Positions 10,694-18,986 of a stretch of DNA of 42,467 bases are shown here, piece by piece. The translations under genes were made by a program, and so were the position numbers. The DNA lies in assembly GCA_031180805.1 (NCBI GenBank), contig JAPSLL010000005.1:128512-170978 (forward strand). Reading direction: 5' to 3'. This stretch comes from Bacillus sp. (in: firmicutes). GTDB lineage: Bacteria > Bacillota > Bacilli > Bacillales > Bacillaceae. The notes beneath the pieces were generated by a model that saw only the letters and a list, made by a program, of their open reading frames with translations, made no database searches and had not been told where the DNA came from. Position 1 is the first letter of the stretch, and each line of letters begins with the position of its first letter.

Positions 10694-11266
10694 TTAGTTA
10701 TAAATAGCTTTTAATAAAAAGTTTGCATGAGCATATGCTAAATCTTTAACATCCTCAAATGTGCTCACATTTTGCAAATAATGTGTTACAAACCCATGTA
10801 ATGAAATAAAGATAGACCAAATCTCCTGTAATGTTACTTTTTTCTCTGTTAACATATACACACTTTGGGCAAATTTTTCATAGCTTATGTTTGGGCCTTG
10901 ATTCATAAAATTTATGACTTCATCATCTTTAATTAAAAACATAATTTCATAATGACTTTGATGAGTAAGCCCAAATTCAATATAGCCAACAAATACTTCC
11001 TTAAGCTTTGAATGATTATCCATTTCCAAATGAATAATTTGCTCTAGCTTCTTATCCAGCATGTCAAAATGTTCCTCAACAAGTGCATAAAACAGCTCAG
11101 CTTTATTTTTAAAATGGTAATAAATAGCTCCATGACTATAATTAAGCTCTTTGGCAATTTGCCTCATCGACACATGCTGATAGCCCTTTTGAACAAATAA
11201 ATCTCGTGCAGCATCCATTATCATCTCTCGAGTTAATTCATTGTTCCCTGCTCTTCTAGGTGACAT
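10694..11266 (-). CDS. TetR/AcrR family transcriptional regulator
   Basis: A 190-aa TetR regulator. The N-terminal DNA-binding domain covers about residues 8-55: the first helices TREMIMDAARDLFVQKGY, then the helix-turn-helix VSMRQIAKELNYSHGAIYYHF. The rest is the all-helical ligand-binding and dimer domain; ligand unknown. Start taken as ATG 11266, which has a perfect AAAGGAGG ribosome binding site; an upstream GTG in the same frame has none. A palindromic operator lies just 11 bp upstream of the start, and a near-identical site precedes the SDR gene, so autoregulation and control of that gene are likely. Confidence 0.88.
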   Translation of the reverse strand: MSPRRAGNNELTREMIMDAARDLFVQKGYQHVSMRQIAKELNYSHGAIYYHFKNKAELFYALVEEHFDMLDKKLEQIIHLEMDNHSKLKEVFVGYIEFGLTHQSHYEIMFLIKDDEVINFMNQGPNISYEKFAQSVYMLTEKKVTLQEIWSIFISLHGFVTHYLQNVSTFEDVKDLAYAHANFLLKAIYN

Positions 11267-11276
11267 AGCTCCTCCT

Positions 11277-11298
11277 TTATTAACCACTGTTCAAATAA
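11277..11298. promoter_or_regulatory. TetR-type operator at the tetR promoter
   Basis: TTATTAACCACTGTTCAA followed by ATAA, 20/22 identical to the site at 10488-10509 and next to the ribosome binding site of the regulator gene. Binding here would block its own transcription. Confidence 0.7.
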
Positions 11299-11418
11299 AT
11301 AATATCAAAAGTTACCAATATGTCAAGCGCGAATAATGTTGGTTTTTTTCGCCATAATCTCCTATTTACTCTTTTGTCAAATGTATTTGTACCGTTTTTT
11401 TGATAGGAAACGGATATA

Positions 11419-11432
11419 TGTAAACGGTATCA
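11419..11432. promoter_or_regulatory. Perfect cre consensus upstream of the beta-helix gene
   Basis: TGTAAACGGTATCA fits TGWAANCGNTNWCA at every defined position. It lies about 194 bp upstream of the secreted beta-helix gene. A second AAACGG word (GGAAACGG, 11407-11414) precedes it. CcpA repression of an extracellular carbohydrate-active protein is expected. Confidence 0.65.
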
Positions 11433-11625
11433 TTTGCATATTGCTTGAAAACTTTAACTTTGTTAACCTATCCTTGCTATTCATTCCATAAAATTGGTAG
11501 GTGATGACAGATAAATTTAGAAGTTTCGTTTTAGCTACATTGATACATCTGTTTACCTTGCCTCATGAGAACGTATTACACATTCCTCAAAATGCAATCA
11601 AATATCTAAAAAGGAGAATTAAAAA

Positions 11626-12804
11626 ATGAAAATTTTAAAAAATGGTTGTATGCTCCTAGTTGTATTTTTCCTTTCATTGGTATACGTCTTACCACATGCA
11701 CATGCAGAAGAAACGGTAAACGCAGCAGATTTTGGTGCAAGACCTGGTGTTCAAGCATCTCAAACAAATGCCCTACATTCTGCAATGCGTTACTTTTATG
11801 ATCGTGGGGTCGAGGGAACTGTTTATATTCCAGCCGGTACGTATTACGTTGCCGAAGAGCTTCGTTTTTATAAAGGAGTAAACATCGTTGGTGCAGGTAT
11901 GGGTAGAACAATTATTAAGAAAATGGAATCAGCCGGAAGCTACATAGTTGGTAACCCTGTGCTACCGTCTAATTCAATTGAATTAAATGTCACCGTTTCT
12001 GATCTTACATTTGATGGAGATCGGACAAATCGCGCTGCTAAAGGGCTGAACCAAATTGGTGGGATGTTAATTGATAAAAAAATCACCGATTTAACGTTAG
12101 ACAGAATTGAAATAAGAGATACGACAAATGGCGCAATACTAAGAAGAATGCAAAATTCTGCGATAAAGAATAGTAAATTTGACAGAACAAGCGGCCATTC
12201 CATTGCAACAGGTGATGAGAATTACCCAGTCGGTGAATTTACGAATGTTTCGATCACAAACAATGAAATAACAAATTCAATAGGTGGTAGTGGTATTAAT
12301 TTATCTCGTGCAACATATACAACAGTATCAAATAATCGAATTATTAATAGCGGGCAACAGCAGGATAGCTATGGTGGAATACGAATTCCGAATGGCGGTG
12401 CCTATAATACGATTACAAATAATGTAATTGAAAAATATCCAAGAGGCATTTTTATCTTATCAGGTGCTCACCATAATACGATCACTGGAAACACTGTTAT
12501 TGACTCAAACATCCATGGGATTTTAATTCAAGCTGATAACAATACAGTATCGCAAAACAGCATTCAACAAAATGATCGTACATTAAACCCTGAATCTGTC
12601 GTTAGGATTGCACCTGGTAGCTATAATAAACTTGTAAACAACGAAATTATCACATATTCCGGCTATCGGAATCCTGGGATTCGATTAACTGGCTCCTCAC
12701 TATCTAATGAAGTTTTAAACAATAGAATAAAAACAGATGGAACTCTAGTAAGCAATGAAGCTGGCAGCACGAACATCATCCAAGGAAACGTAAAGATAAA
12801 TTAA
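11626..12804 (+). CDS. Secreted right-handed beta-helix protein (pectate lyase-3/epimerase-like)
   Basis: 392-aa exported protein with a Sec signal peptide (basic start MKILKNG, hydrophobic core, cleavage expected after AHA at residue 27). The mature N terminus NAADFGARPG is the typical opening of pectate-lyase-3/GH28-like beta helices, followed by IPAGTYYV and VNIVGAGMGRT. From about residue 160 to the end it carries parallel beta-helix turns rich in Asn ladders (for example ITNNEITNSIGGSGINLS, TITNNVIEKYPRGIFIL). Such proteins act on polyuronates or glycans as lyases, hydrolases or C5-epimerases; the exact activity cannot be read off. Strong AAAAGGAG ribosome binding site, perfect cre upstream. 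Confidence 0.8.
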   Translation: MKILKNGCMLLVVFFLSLVYVLPHAHAEETVNAADFGARPGVQASQTNALHSAMRYFYDRGVEGTVYIPAGTYYVAEELRFYKGVNIVGAGMGRTIIKKMESAGSYIVGNPVLPSNSIELNVTVSDLTFDGDRTNRAAKGLNQIGGMLIDKKITDLTLDRIEIRDTTNGAILRRMQNSAIKNSKFDRTSGHSIATGDENYPVGEFTNVSITNNEITNSIGGSGINLSRATYTTVSNNRIINSGQQQDSYGGIRIPNGGAYNTITNNVIEKYPRGIFILSGAHHNTITGNTVIDSNIHGILIQADNNTVSQNSIQQNDRTLNPESVVRIAPGSYNKLVNNEIITYSGYRNPGIRLTGSSLSNEVLNNRIKTDGTLVSNEAGSTNIIQGNVKIN

Positions 12805-12917
12805 CAAAATCCTGGATAAGGGTAATTCCATTATTCATCATTCAATGGGTGCTTTCTAAAATTAGGGAGTGCCCTATTCTAGTCATAGCACGTTTTTCAT
12901 TACCTAACGATAGCTTT

Positions 12918-13724
12918 TCACATGGATGTCAAAAAATCATAATAAGCATGCTTCATCTCTCTCCGTTTTTCGACAATGAGCTCCGTATAAAGAATTGTGT
13001 AAAAATACCCTTCAAACGACGATTTAATCTTCCCGCGTTTTTTGGCAAAAACCGTTTGCTTAAAGGCATAGATGACGCGATTAATAACAGCTTCTAGGTC
13101 TTTCTTTAGTTTCATTTTACGATATACGAGTAGCACTCTTTTCCATAGCTCATAAATTCCGATCGCATTGAAAAACGGTTTTGAGGCAATTACAAATTCT
13201 TGAGGAATAGATTCTGGTAAAAAGCTCACATCAAGTTGATCAGCTGTCGGCTCTTCCTGTTCCTTTACGTTATAAGGTTTTATAGATCTTTTCTCACAGA
13301 GTGAGCTTTGCTTATTCTCTGTTTTATTAGCTGTGACTTCTGGTGTGTCATCATAGTGTGACACCGTATTTTTTAATGCTTCGATTGACGCAAATGGCTG
13401 GATGATTAGAATGTTAACCCCTTGTTTGCCTGTCTTTCTTGCTGTTGGAATTTTTTTAATAAGCCCTTTCTCCATTAAGACGTTCAAGGCGCGAATGACA
13501 GTGCGGCGGCTGACGTTTGCTTGCTCTGCTAAATAATCATTTCGGGCAAAGGAAACACCGATTACCTTAACAGAATGTCGCCAAATTTGTGTGAGAACAG
13601 CTATCGTCCCTTCTGACAATTCCTCCTTATGCTTGTACAAAAAGCCACGGACAGCCTGATCCATTTCTTCGATCGTGTTAAATGATTGATACGATTGTAA
13701 TAACTCGTAATTGAATTTTTCCAT
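12918..13724 (-). CDS. Winged-helix DNA-binding protein of unknown role
   Basis: 268 aa with one clear helix-turn-helix at about residues 60-100 (ARNDYLAEQANVSRRTVIRALNVLMEKGLIKKI, described here in two parts: DYLAEQANVSRRTVIRALN and VLMEKGLIKKI), a form seen in plasmid- or phage-type replication and regulatory proteins. A Lys/Thr-rich linker (about 125-160) leads to a C-terminal helical, basic region. No membrane segment. It stands alone: start ATG with AGGAGTAAGG upstream, and no partner gene on its strand. I do not know its target. A relic of a mobile element is possible but nothing else nearby supports it. Confidence 0.65.
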   Translation of the reverse strand: MEKFNYELLQSYQSFNTIEEMDQAVRGFLYKHKEELSEGTIAVLTQIWRHSVKVIGVSFARNDYLAEQANVSRRTVIRALNVLMEKGLIKKIPTARKTGKQGVNILIIQPFASIEALKNTVSHYDDTPEVTANKTENKQSSLCEKRSIKPYNVKEQEEPTADQLDVSFLPESIPQEFVIASKPFFNAIGIYELWKRVLLVYRKMKLKKDLEAVINRVIYAFKQTVFAKKRGKIKSSFEGYFYTILYTELIVEKRREMKHAYYDFLTSM

Positions 13725-13860
13725 TTTTCCTTACTCCTCTTATTGTTTAAATAAAATAAAAACCTTTTGGCTCACCATTTCTCATTTCAAATGGTTTTCA
13801 TTGTATATATAGGGAGTAAGCAGAACGGAGTAGCGTCGAAAATGAAAAAATTTTAATAAA

Positions 13861-13888
13861 AATAAAAAATGGGGGACAGTCCCCCATT
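13861..13888 (-). terminator. Terminator formed by a GGGGGACAGTCCCCC repeat
   Basis: AATGGGGGACAGTCCCCCATT (split as AATGGGGGAC and AGTCCCCCATT) is a near-perfect palindrome followed, on the minus strand, by TTTTTTATTTTTATT. It sits 7 bp after the stop of the aldo/keto reductase gene and is an ideal intrinsic terminator built from the same repeat found at 2969 and 34382-34576. Confidence 0.85.
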
Positions 13889-13894
13889 TCTCAA

Positions 13895-14836
13895 TTATTT
13901 TACGCTGTTTTCAACCTTTTCAAGCCAAGTTAATTCCTTTTGTGTTAATTCAATTTTGGAGCCTTCATAGCATGATAGCAGTTCCTCGTCATTTTGAGCA
14001 CCGATTAGAGCACATGTTGGGAACGGTTGATTAAGAACATAGGCAAGGGCGATTTGTATCGTTGTTACCCCCTTTTCTTTCGCTAGTTGCTCTGCACGGC
14101 GAAGACGTTCCCAGTTTTCATCACTATAGAAGACACGAACGAGATCTTCATTACTGCGATCCTCAGGTGTAAACCGACCTGTAAAAAAGCCACGTGCCTG
14201 TGAGGACCATGACAGCAGCGGAAATTGATATTGTTTATGCCACTGGCAATCTGATTCATCAACCGAAACACATCCAGACCAAAAAGGTTCCTTTGCCTTT
14301 GCAAGACTAAGATTTGGACTGCTAAAGGTAAAGCCAACAAGTCCATTCATAGCGGCATATTCATTTGCTTCCTGGAGACGCTCAACCGTCCAATTTGATC
14401 CACCAATCGCCTTAATTCGTCCCGCTTGGATATGTTCATTTAATGCATCGACAATGACCTGAACTGGAACTGAAGGGTCATCGCGATGGAGTGCATATAA
14501 ATCAATATAATCTGTTCCAAGACGTTCAAGGCTTTCAAACAGATCGTTAGAAATCGCCTCAGGTGTCACGCGTGGACCATTTTGATCATGATGTGCACCT
14601 TTGGTAAGAATGACAACATTCTCACGATTATTGCGGTCCTTCATCCATTGTCCAATAGCTACTTCACTTTCTCCACCACAATAAACATGTGCTGTATCAA
14701 TTGTATTTCCACCAATTGCAACATACCGATCCAACACATTGCAAACCCTTTCATAAATACTCGGTCTAAAATAATCGGAACCTTGAATAAGTGTCGTTAC
14801 TTGCTTATTAAGCCCTGGAATCGTAATTGTCTTCAT
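13895..14836 (-). CDS. Aldo/keto reductase
   Basis: 313-aa NADPH-type oxidoreductase of the AKR TIM-barrel family, reducing aldehydes or ketones such as sugars. The catalytic tetrad is visible: D47 in NTIDTAHVY, Y52, K79 in ILTKGAHH and H117 in LYALHRDD. The NADP-binding end shows IKAIGGSNW and the late ALIGAQNDEELL. It is the second gene of a two-gene operon with the Gfo/Idh/MocA gene 19 bp upstream, and is closed by a strong terminator. Both genes face away from an AraC regulator, so a sugar or sugar-derivative pathway is likely; the substrate is unknown. Confidence 0.88.
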   Translation of the reverse strand: MKTITIPGLNKQVTTLIQGSDYFRPSIYERVCNVLDRYVAIGGNTIDTAHVYCGGESEVAIGQWMKDRNNRENVVILTKGAHHDQNGPRVTPEAISNDLFESLERLGTDYIDLYALHRDDPSVPVQVIVDALNEHIQAGRIKAIGGSNWTVERLQEANEYAAMNGLVGFTFSSPNLSLAKAKEPFWSGCVSVDESDCQWHKQYQFPLLSWSSQARGFFTGRFTPEDRSNEDLVRVFYSDENWERLRRAEQLAKEKGVTTIQIALAYVLNQPFPTCALIGAQNDEELLSCYEGSKIELTQKELTWLEKVENSVK

Positions 14837-14855
14837 GTCGTATTCCTCCTATTTT

Positions 14856-15851
14856 TTATATTTCAACACGTCTGCGTTCCTTTGCCGAAGTTAAGCAGGC
14901 ATCGAGAACCTTCATATTTTCAATTGCATCAGTTGCTGGAAAAGGTAATTGTTCTCCTGTGAGAATACTTCTTCCAATTGCATCCGCCTGCAAAGCATAT
15001 TGATTCAATCGTGGCACCTCTACTTCCCTTCTCCCATCATTCGTAATGACATAAAAGTTATCTGCTTCATTTTGTTCGGCTATAAATGCTGATGGTACTT
15101 CAATACGTCCGTCTGTACCAATGATTTCTAGCGTATTTCGAAATGTGGCCCACATTCCACAGTCGAAGGTTAATGCAACACCATTAGCAAATTCAAGAAT
15201 GCCTGATGCCATCATATCTACATCATCATGCTCTTTGGAAAATAAGGCGTGTACTGTCGCAGCTTGCGGCTCCTCGCCAAGAATCATTCGTGCTGCACTA
15301 ATTGGATAAACTCCAACATCATATAATGAACCACCACCCCATTCCTGCTTATAACGTACATTCCCCTTGTCCATTGCGTTATTGAACGTAAAGGTACCAT
15401 GAATACCACGTATATCACCGATCTCACCCGAACTAATTACATCCCGAATCATCGTGTATCTCGGGTGATAACGATACATAAATGCCTCCGCAAAGACGAC
15501 ACCTGCTTTTTCACAACTAGCAACCATTTTCGTTGCTTCTATTGCGTCCAATGCTAAAGGCTTTTCACATAAAACATGCTTTCCCGCCTCTGCTGCCCGA
15601 ATTGTCCATTCCTTATGTAAATGGTTTGGCAACGGAATATAAACTGCATCAATTGTTGGATCAGCCAATAGCTCTTCATAGCTCCCATAAGCTGTCGGAA
15701 TCTTTAATTCCTCTGCAAATTGTTTTGCTTTATCGCTGCCTCTACTCGCGATGGCCGAGACGACTCCTGTTTCAGATGCTGAAATTCCAGGAATGACAGC
15801 ACGCCTTGCAATTTTCGCACATCCGAGAATACCCCAATGAACCTTCTTCAT
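14856..15851 (-). CDS. Gfo/Idh/MocA family oxidoreductase
   Basis: 331 aa. The N-terminal Rossmann domain opens with VHWGILGCAKIARRAVIPG and contains the family EKP motif at residues 96-98 (LCEKPLAL), where the lysine is catalytic. The C-terminal alpha/beta domain starts near residue 125 (GDIRGIHGTFTF). Members oxidise or reduce sugars, inositols or sugar acids with NAD(P). It is the first gene of the operon with the aldo/keto reductase and is transcribed divergently from the AraC regulator (123 bp apart). Confidence 0.88.
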   Translation of the reverse strand: MKKVHWGILGCAKIARRAVIPGISASETGVVSAIASRGSDKAKQFAEELKIPTAYGSYEELLADPTIDAVYIPLPNHLHKEWTIRAAEAGKHVLCEKPLALDAIEATKMVASCEKAGVVFAEAFMYRYHPRYTMIRDVISSGEIGDIRGIHGTFTFNNAMDKGNVRYKQEWGGGSLYDVGVYPISAARMILGEEPQAATVHALFSKEHDDVDMMASGILEFANGVALTFDCGMWATFRNTLEIIGTDGRIEVPSAFIAEQNEADNFYVITNDGRREVEVPRLNQYALQADAIGRSILTGEQLPFPATDAIENMKVLDACLTSAKERRRVEI

Positions 15852-15974
15852 TTCTCCCTCTCCCTTAAAAAGATTTAATACTATATTGTCATTATATGAG
15901 CCTATCTTTAAAATAAAAATAGAAACTTATTGTTATATAAATGAAACAATATTGCTCTCATAAGGATGATAAAA

Positions 15975-16817
15975 ATGATTAGACAATATTTATTGCCTAC
16001 ATTAAATGAAGATGAGTATATGATTCTTCCCGAATCGATTGGCTGGTATTTTAATGAGCCTGATCACCAGGTTGATCGCAAGGTTGGAACGTTAAATAAT
16101 TTTAGTATTCATTTTGTCTTGTCAGGAACAGGCTTTCTTGAAATTGATGGGAAGCCATTCACATTAAAACGAGGTGATGCATTCCTTTACTTTCCAATGC
16201 AGGAACAGCGCTATTATAGCAGTAAGGATGATCCGTGGAATATTCGCTGGGTTCACTTTTACGGCAGTGTTCTTCACCCATTTCTAACAGAAAAGGGATT
16301 TCATCATGACCGGATCTGGACAGTTCAACAATTACAACGATTAGAGGATACCCATGAACAGCTTCTCCTTGAAGCAGAAAATAATAGTTTTTTACATTTA
16401 TCTAAATTGTCTACTCTTACGTATACGTTTTTGATTGAATTTGTCACAAATGCCGTACCAAGAACAGCCCAACGTCGCCAGGAAATCGATAATCGAATTC
16501 AACCTCTCCTTCCTCTTATGCAGCAAAAAGCATGTGATCCGTTTGACTTAGAGTATTGGGCAGAACAGGCTGGGGTTAGCACCTATTATTTTTGTCGCTT
16601 ATTTAAACGTGCCACGCAAATGACACCAATGGAATTCATCACATTATGCCGTCTACAGCAGAGCAAGCAATGGTTATTAGAAAATAAGGAAATGACAGTG
16701 AAAGAAATTGCTATGAAAGCTGGGTACCCAAGTATAAGCTATTTCAATAAACGTTTTTTAGAGCAAGAAGGAAAGACACCAACTGAATACCGACAATTAT
16801 TTCTGCAAAAATTATAA
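15975..16817 (+). CDS. AraC family transcriptional regulator
   Basis: About 280 aa with an N-terminal cupin-like sensor (residues about 25-90: GTGFLEIDGKPFTLKRGDAF and YFPMQEQRYY) and a C-terminal double helix-turn-helix (about 180-278: EYWAEQAGVSTYYFCRLFKR, then VKEIAMKAGYPSISYFNKRF). It probably activates the divergent Idh/aldo-keto reductase operon in response to a sugar. I prefer ATG 15975 because AAGGA lies 8 bases upstream; the earlier ATG at 15966 abuts that site. Confidence 0.88.
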   Translation: MIRQYLLPTLNEDEYMILPESIGWYFNEPDHQVDRKVGTLNNFSIHFVLSGTGFLEIDGKPFTLKRGDAFLYFPMQEQRYYSSKDDPWNIRWVHFYGSVLHPFLTEKGFHHDRIWTVQQLQRLEDTHEQLLLEAENNSFLHLSKLSTLTYTFLIEFVTNAVPRTAQRRQEIDNRIQPLLPLMQQKACDPFDLEYWAEQAGVSTYYFCRLFKRATQMTPMEFITLCRLQQSKQWLLENKEMTVKEIAMKAGYPSISYFNKRFLEQEGKTPTEYRQLFLQKL

Positions 16818-16927
16818 AATTTTTTATTCTAGCAATGTTATTAAAAGCTCTTATAAAGAAGGAATATATTGTAAAAATGGAGAATTAGCAATGTAAAAGA
16901 AATTTCATGAAAAAGGAGTCATTGAAG

Positions 16928-17416
16928 ATGAAGCTAAACTATGAAATTGTTACATTACCGGGATATCGTGGTGTTGGCTTAAAATGGGACGGTTCTTACA
17001 CTGACGTTCATACATTAAAGGATATGATTTCGACAATGAACGATAGAGTAATAGAGTTTGATTATCTCATCAATCCAGATACATTGCTAGGCTTGTCTTA
17101 TCATCTAAGACAAGATGGCTTCACCCATTATTCCATCTATGAGGTGGGAAAGAGACAGCGTATCCTTGAGGAAATGGTAGAAATTTATGTACCGGAAATG
17201 ACCTATTTTCTGACACACCACAAGCCAGGTGAAAATATCGCGCAAACATACCATTCAATTTCTGAATGGTTAAAAGAAAGCGAGTATGAACCGTTTGTTG
17301 ATTCTGAACAAAAATACTATGATCCGTTGCCAATTAAGCATGAACGATATCCAATAGGTCGTGACCTTAAAGACCCGCATTTCGATATCCTTATTCCAAT
17401 TGTAAAAAAGAAGTAA
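16928..17416 (+). CDS. GyrI-like / AraC effector-binding domain protein
   Basis: A stand-alone effector-binding domain of 162 aa (SOUL/GyrI-like fold). The pattern KLNYEIVTLPGYRGVGLKW at the start, then a middle YSIYEVG and a final strand DFDILIPIVKKK-like end (PHFDILIPIVKK) follows this family. These proteins bind small hydrophobic or aromatic ligands, in some cases acting as sensors or hydrolases. ATG 16928 is preferred, with AAAGGAG 9 bases upstream; the frame also opens at 16907. It lies 110 bp after the AraC gene and may share its transcript. Confidence 0.7.
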   Translation: MKLNYEIVTLPGYRGVGLKWDGSYTDVHTLKDMISTMNDRVIEFDYLINPDTLLGLSYHLRQDGFTHYSIYEVGKRQRILEEMVEIYVPEMTYFLTHHKPGENIAQTYHSISEWLKESEYEPFVDSEQKYYDPLPIKHERYPIGRDLKDPHFDILIPIVKKK

Positions 17417-17572
17417 TAGATATCACATATTCCTAATTCACAAAGAATTACAGATATGAGATTCTATCTTTATCATTTTTTCATAACCATTGATAGTTGC
17501 TATACAAGCTTTATCGTTTGTCTGATTCTTAATTAATTACGGTGAAATTTTAATGATGAGGTCGAAATTACG

Positions 17573-17776
17573 ATGGAAAAATTAGCGTTCTTCTTTTTAT
17601 CAATTGTATATTTTGTAATTTATTTCACACTACTAAAATATGTTTATAATGCTTTTGTACCATTTAACACTTTGACAGACATTTTAGCTGTTTTTTTCAC
17701 TATTATAGTGATTATCCCCACATCGGTCTTTTCAGCAAATAAAACAATTGATGTAGTTAGGACTTCCAAACCATAA
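17573..17776 (+). CDS. Small two-helix membrane protein
   Basis: 67 aa with two hydrophobic segments (about residues 4-25 and 36-54) and a short basic tail. No family recognised. The ribosome binding site is weak (GAGG 12 bases before ATG). Length, composition and isolated position make it a plausible but unproven gene. Confidence 0.45.
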   Translation: MEKLAFFFLSIVYFVIYFTLLKYVYNAFVPFNTLTDILAVFFTIIVIIPTSVFSANKTIDVVRTSKP

Positions 17777-17869
17777 TAAATTATTTAAAAGATACACAGC
17801 TTATTTAAAGTTTTTTATTAGAAGGGAATTAGATTTGACATACCGAAATAAGCTTTGCTTTAAAACTGC

Positions 17870-17911
17870 CAAAAATAAAAAGTGTTCTCATCCAATAAGG
17901 ACAAGAACACT
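17870..17911 (-). terminator. Terminator of kduI
   Basis: Stem AGTGTTCT / AGAACACT (perfect 8 bp) with a 15-base loop, followed on the minus strand by TTTTTATTTTTGG, about 10 bp after the kduI stop. Confidence 0.85.
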
Positions 17912-17921
17912 AAATATATCT

Positions 17922-18752
17922 TTATTTCAATTCATCCATCTTCACTTGATCCATATCTGTAAATGTATAGTTTTCACCAGCCATCGCCCAGATAAATGTA
18001 TAATTGCTTGTTCCTACACCCGAATGGATAGACCAAGGTGGTGATAAAACAGCCTGTTCATTTTTCACAACAATATGACGTGTTTCATCCGGCTGTCCCA
18101 TAAAGTGGAATACTCTAGCATCTTCATCCATATCGAAGTATAAATAGATTTCCATTCGACGGTCATGTAAATGCGCAGGCATCGTGTTCCACATATTATT
18201 TGGCTCTAGCAACGTCATTCCCATCATTAATTGACAGCTTTGAATTCCATCAGCATGGATATATTTATAAATCGTTCGTTTGTTTGATTCACTGTCAGAT
18301 CCTAAACGATTTGGCTCTGCATCATCGATTGGAGCTTTCTTCGTCGGATATTGCTTATGAGCTGGTGTTGATACAATATAAAACTTTGCCGGATCAGAAG
18401 CATTGCTGCTTTTGAATAATACTTCTTTATTTCCCAAACCAACATAAAGGCAATCTCTTTTATTTAAAGTATAAGCTTCCCCATCAACTAACACTGTTCC
18501 CTCTGCACCGATATTAATAATTCCTACTTCACGTCTTTCTAAGAAGTATTCTGTTTTTAAAGTTTCCTTGTCTTCAAGCTTAAGCGCTTCTGTTGTAGGA
18601 ATTGCTCCACCAGCGACAACGCGATCATAGTGTGAATACGTTAAGTTAATTTCTCCTTGTACAAATAGAGAATCAATTAAAAAGTCACTTCTTAATCTTT
18701 CCGTTTTATACTCTTTAAAATCTGTCGGATTCGTTGTGTGTCTAATTTCCAT
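17922..18752 (-). CDS. kduI: 5-keto-4-deoxyuronate isomerase (4-deoxy-L-threo-5-hexosulose-uronate ketol-isomerase)
   Basis: 276-aa cytoplasmic cupin-fold enzyme. It converts 5-keto-4-deoxyuronate, the unsaturated product of pectate or rhamnogalacturonan lyases, into 3-deoxy-D-glycero-2,5-hexodiulosonate. The zinc ligands of the family are in place: H194, H196 and E201 in MPAHLHDRRMEIYLYF, and H243 in PPWSIHSGVG, an offset of two from E. coli KduI. Its length is normal (E. coli 278 aa). KduD, the next enzyme, is encoded 234 bp upstream on the same strand, with a repeat element between them. No copy of the DeoR-type operator was found directly in front of kduI, so it may depend on read-through from kduD. 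Confidence 0.95.
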   Translation of the reverse strand: MEIRHTTNPTDFKEYKTERLRSDFLIDSLFVQGEINLTYSHYDRVVAGGAIPTTEALKLEDKETLKTEYFLERREVGIINIGAEGTVLVDGEAYTLNKRDCLYVGLGNKEVLFKSSNASDPAKFYIVSTPAHKQYPTKKAPIDDAEPNRLGSDSESNKRTIYKYIHADGIQSCQLMMGMTLLEPNNMWNTMPAHLHDRRMEIYLYFDMDEDARVFHFMGQPDETRHIVVKNEQAVLSPPWSIHSGVGTSNYTFIWAMAGENYTFTDMDQVKMDELK

Positions 18753-18775
18753 TCTTCATTTCCCCTTTCTAATTT

Positions 18776-18892
18776 AAAGCGCAAGCGCCTCGCTTAGCCC
18801 CGACATGCACAAGACGATTATCACAGAAAAGTGTATTTGCTTTACCGTAATAATTGGCTTGTGACCTCGAGGGCTAGGCGCTGGAGCTAGAT
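18776..18892. repeat. Bacillus interspersed repeat between kduD and kduI
   Basis: The ends AGCGCAAGCGCCT (18778-18790) and AGGCGCTGGAGCT (18876-18888) form an imperfect inverted repeat, and the body (CCCCGACATGCACAAGACGA ... GTGACCTCGAGGGCTAGGCG) matches a repeat I recognise as very common in Bacillus intergenic DNA. It can fold into a long stem on RNA and sits in the presumed kduD-kduI transcript. Confidence 0.65.
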
Positions 18893-18986
18893 AGTATCCA
18901 CTTACTACTTAATATATTTTGTAACTCATCAAGCACCTTGCTTCAATAATCTCAAGCATCATACCTATTTTTTAACATTCAAACGA

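Noticed and set aside
12849-13097. 82-aa plus-strand frame opposite the winged-helix gene
   Set aside because: Antisense shadow of the C-terminal part of that gene, with no ribosome binding site.
13760-13805. Imperfect hairpin AAAACC...GGTTTT upstream of the winged-helix gene
   Set aside because: Arms contain mismatches and a long loop, and there is no T-run; too weak to call an attenuator or operator.
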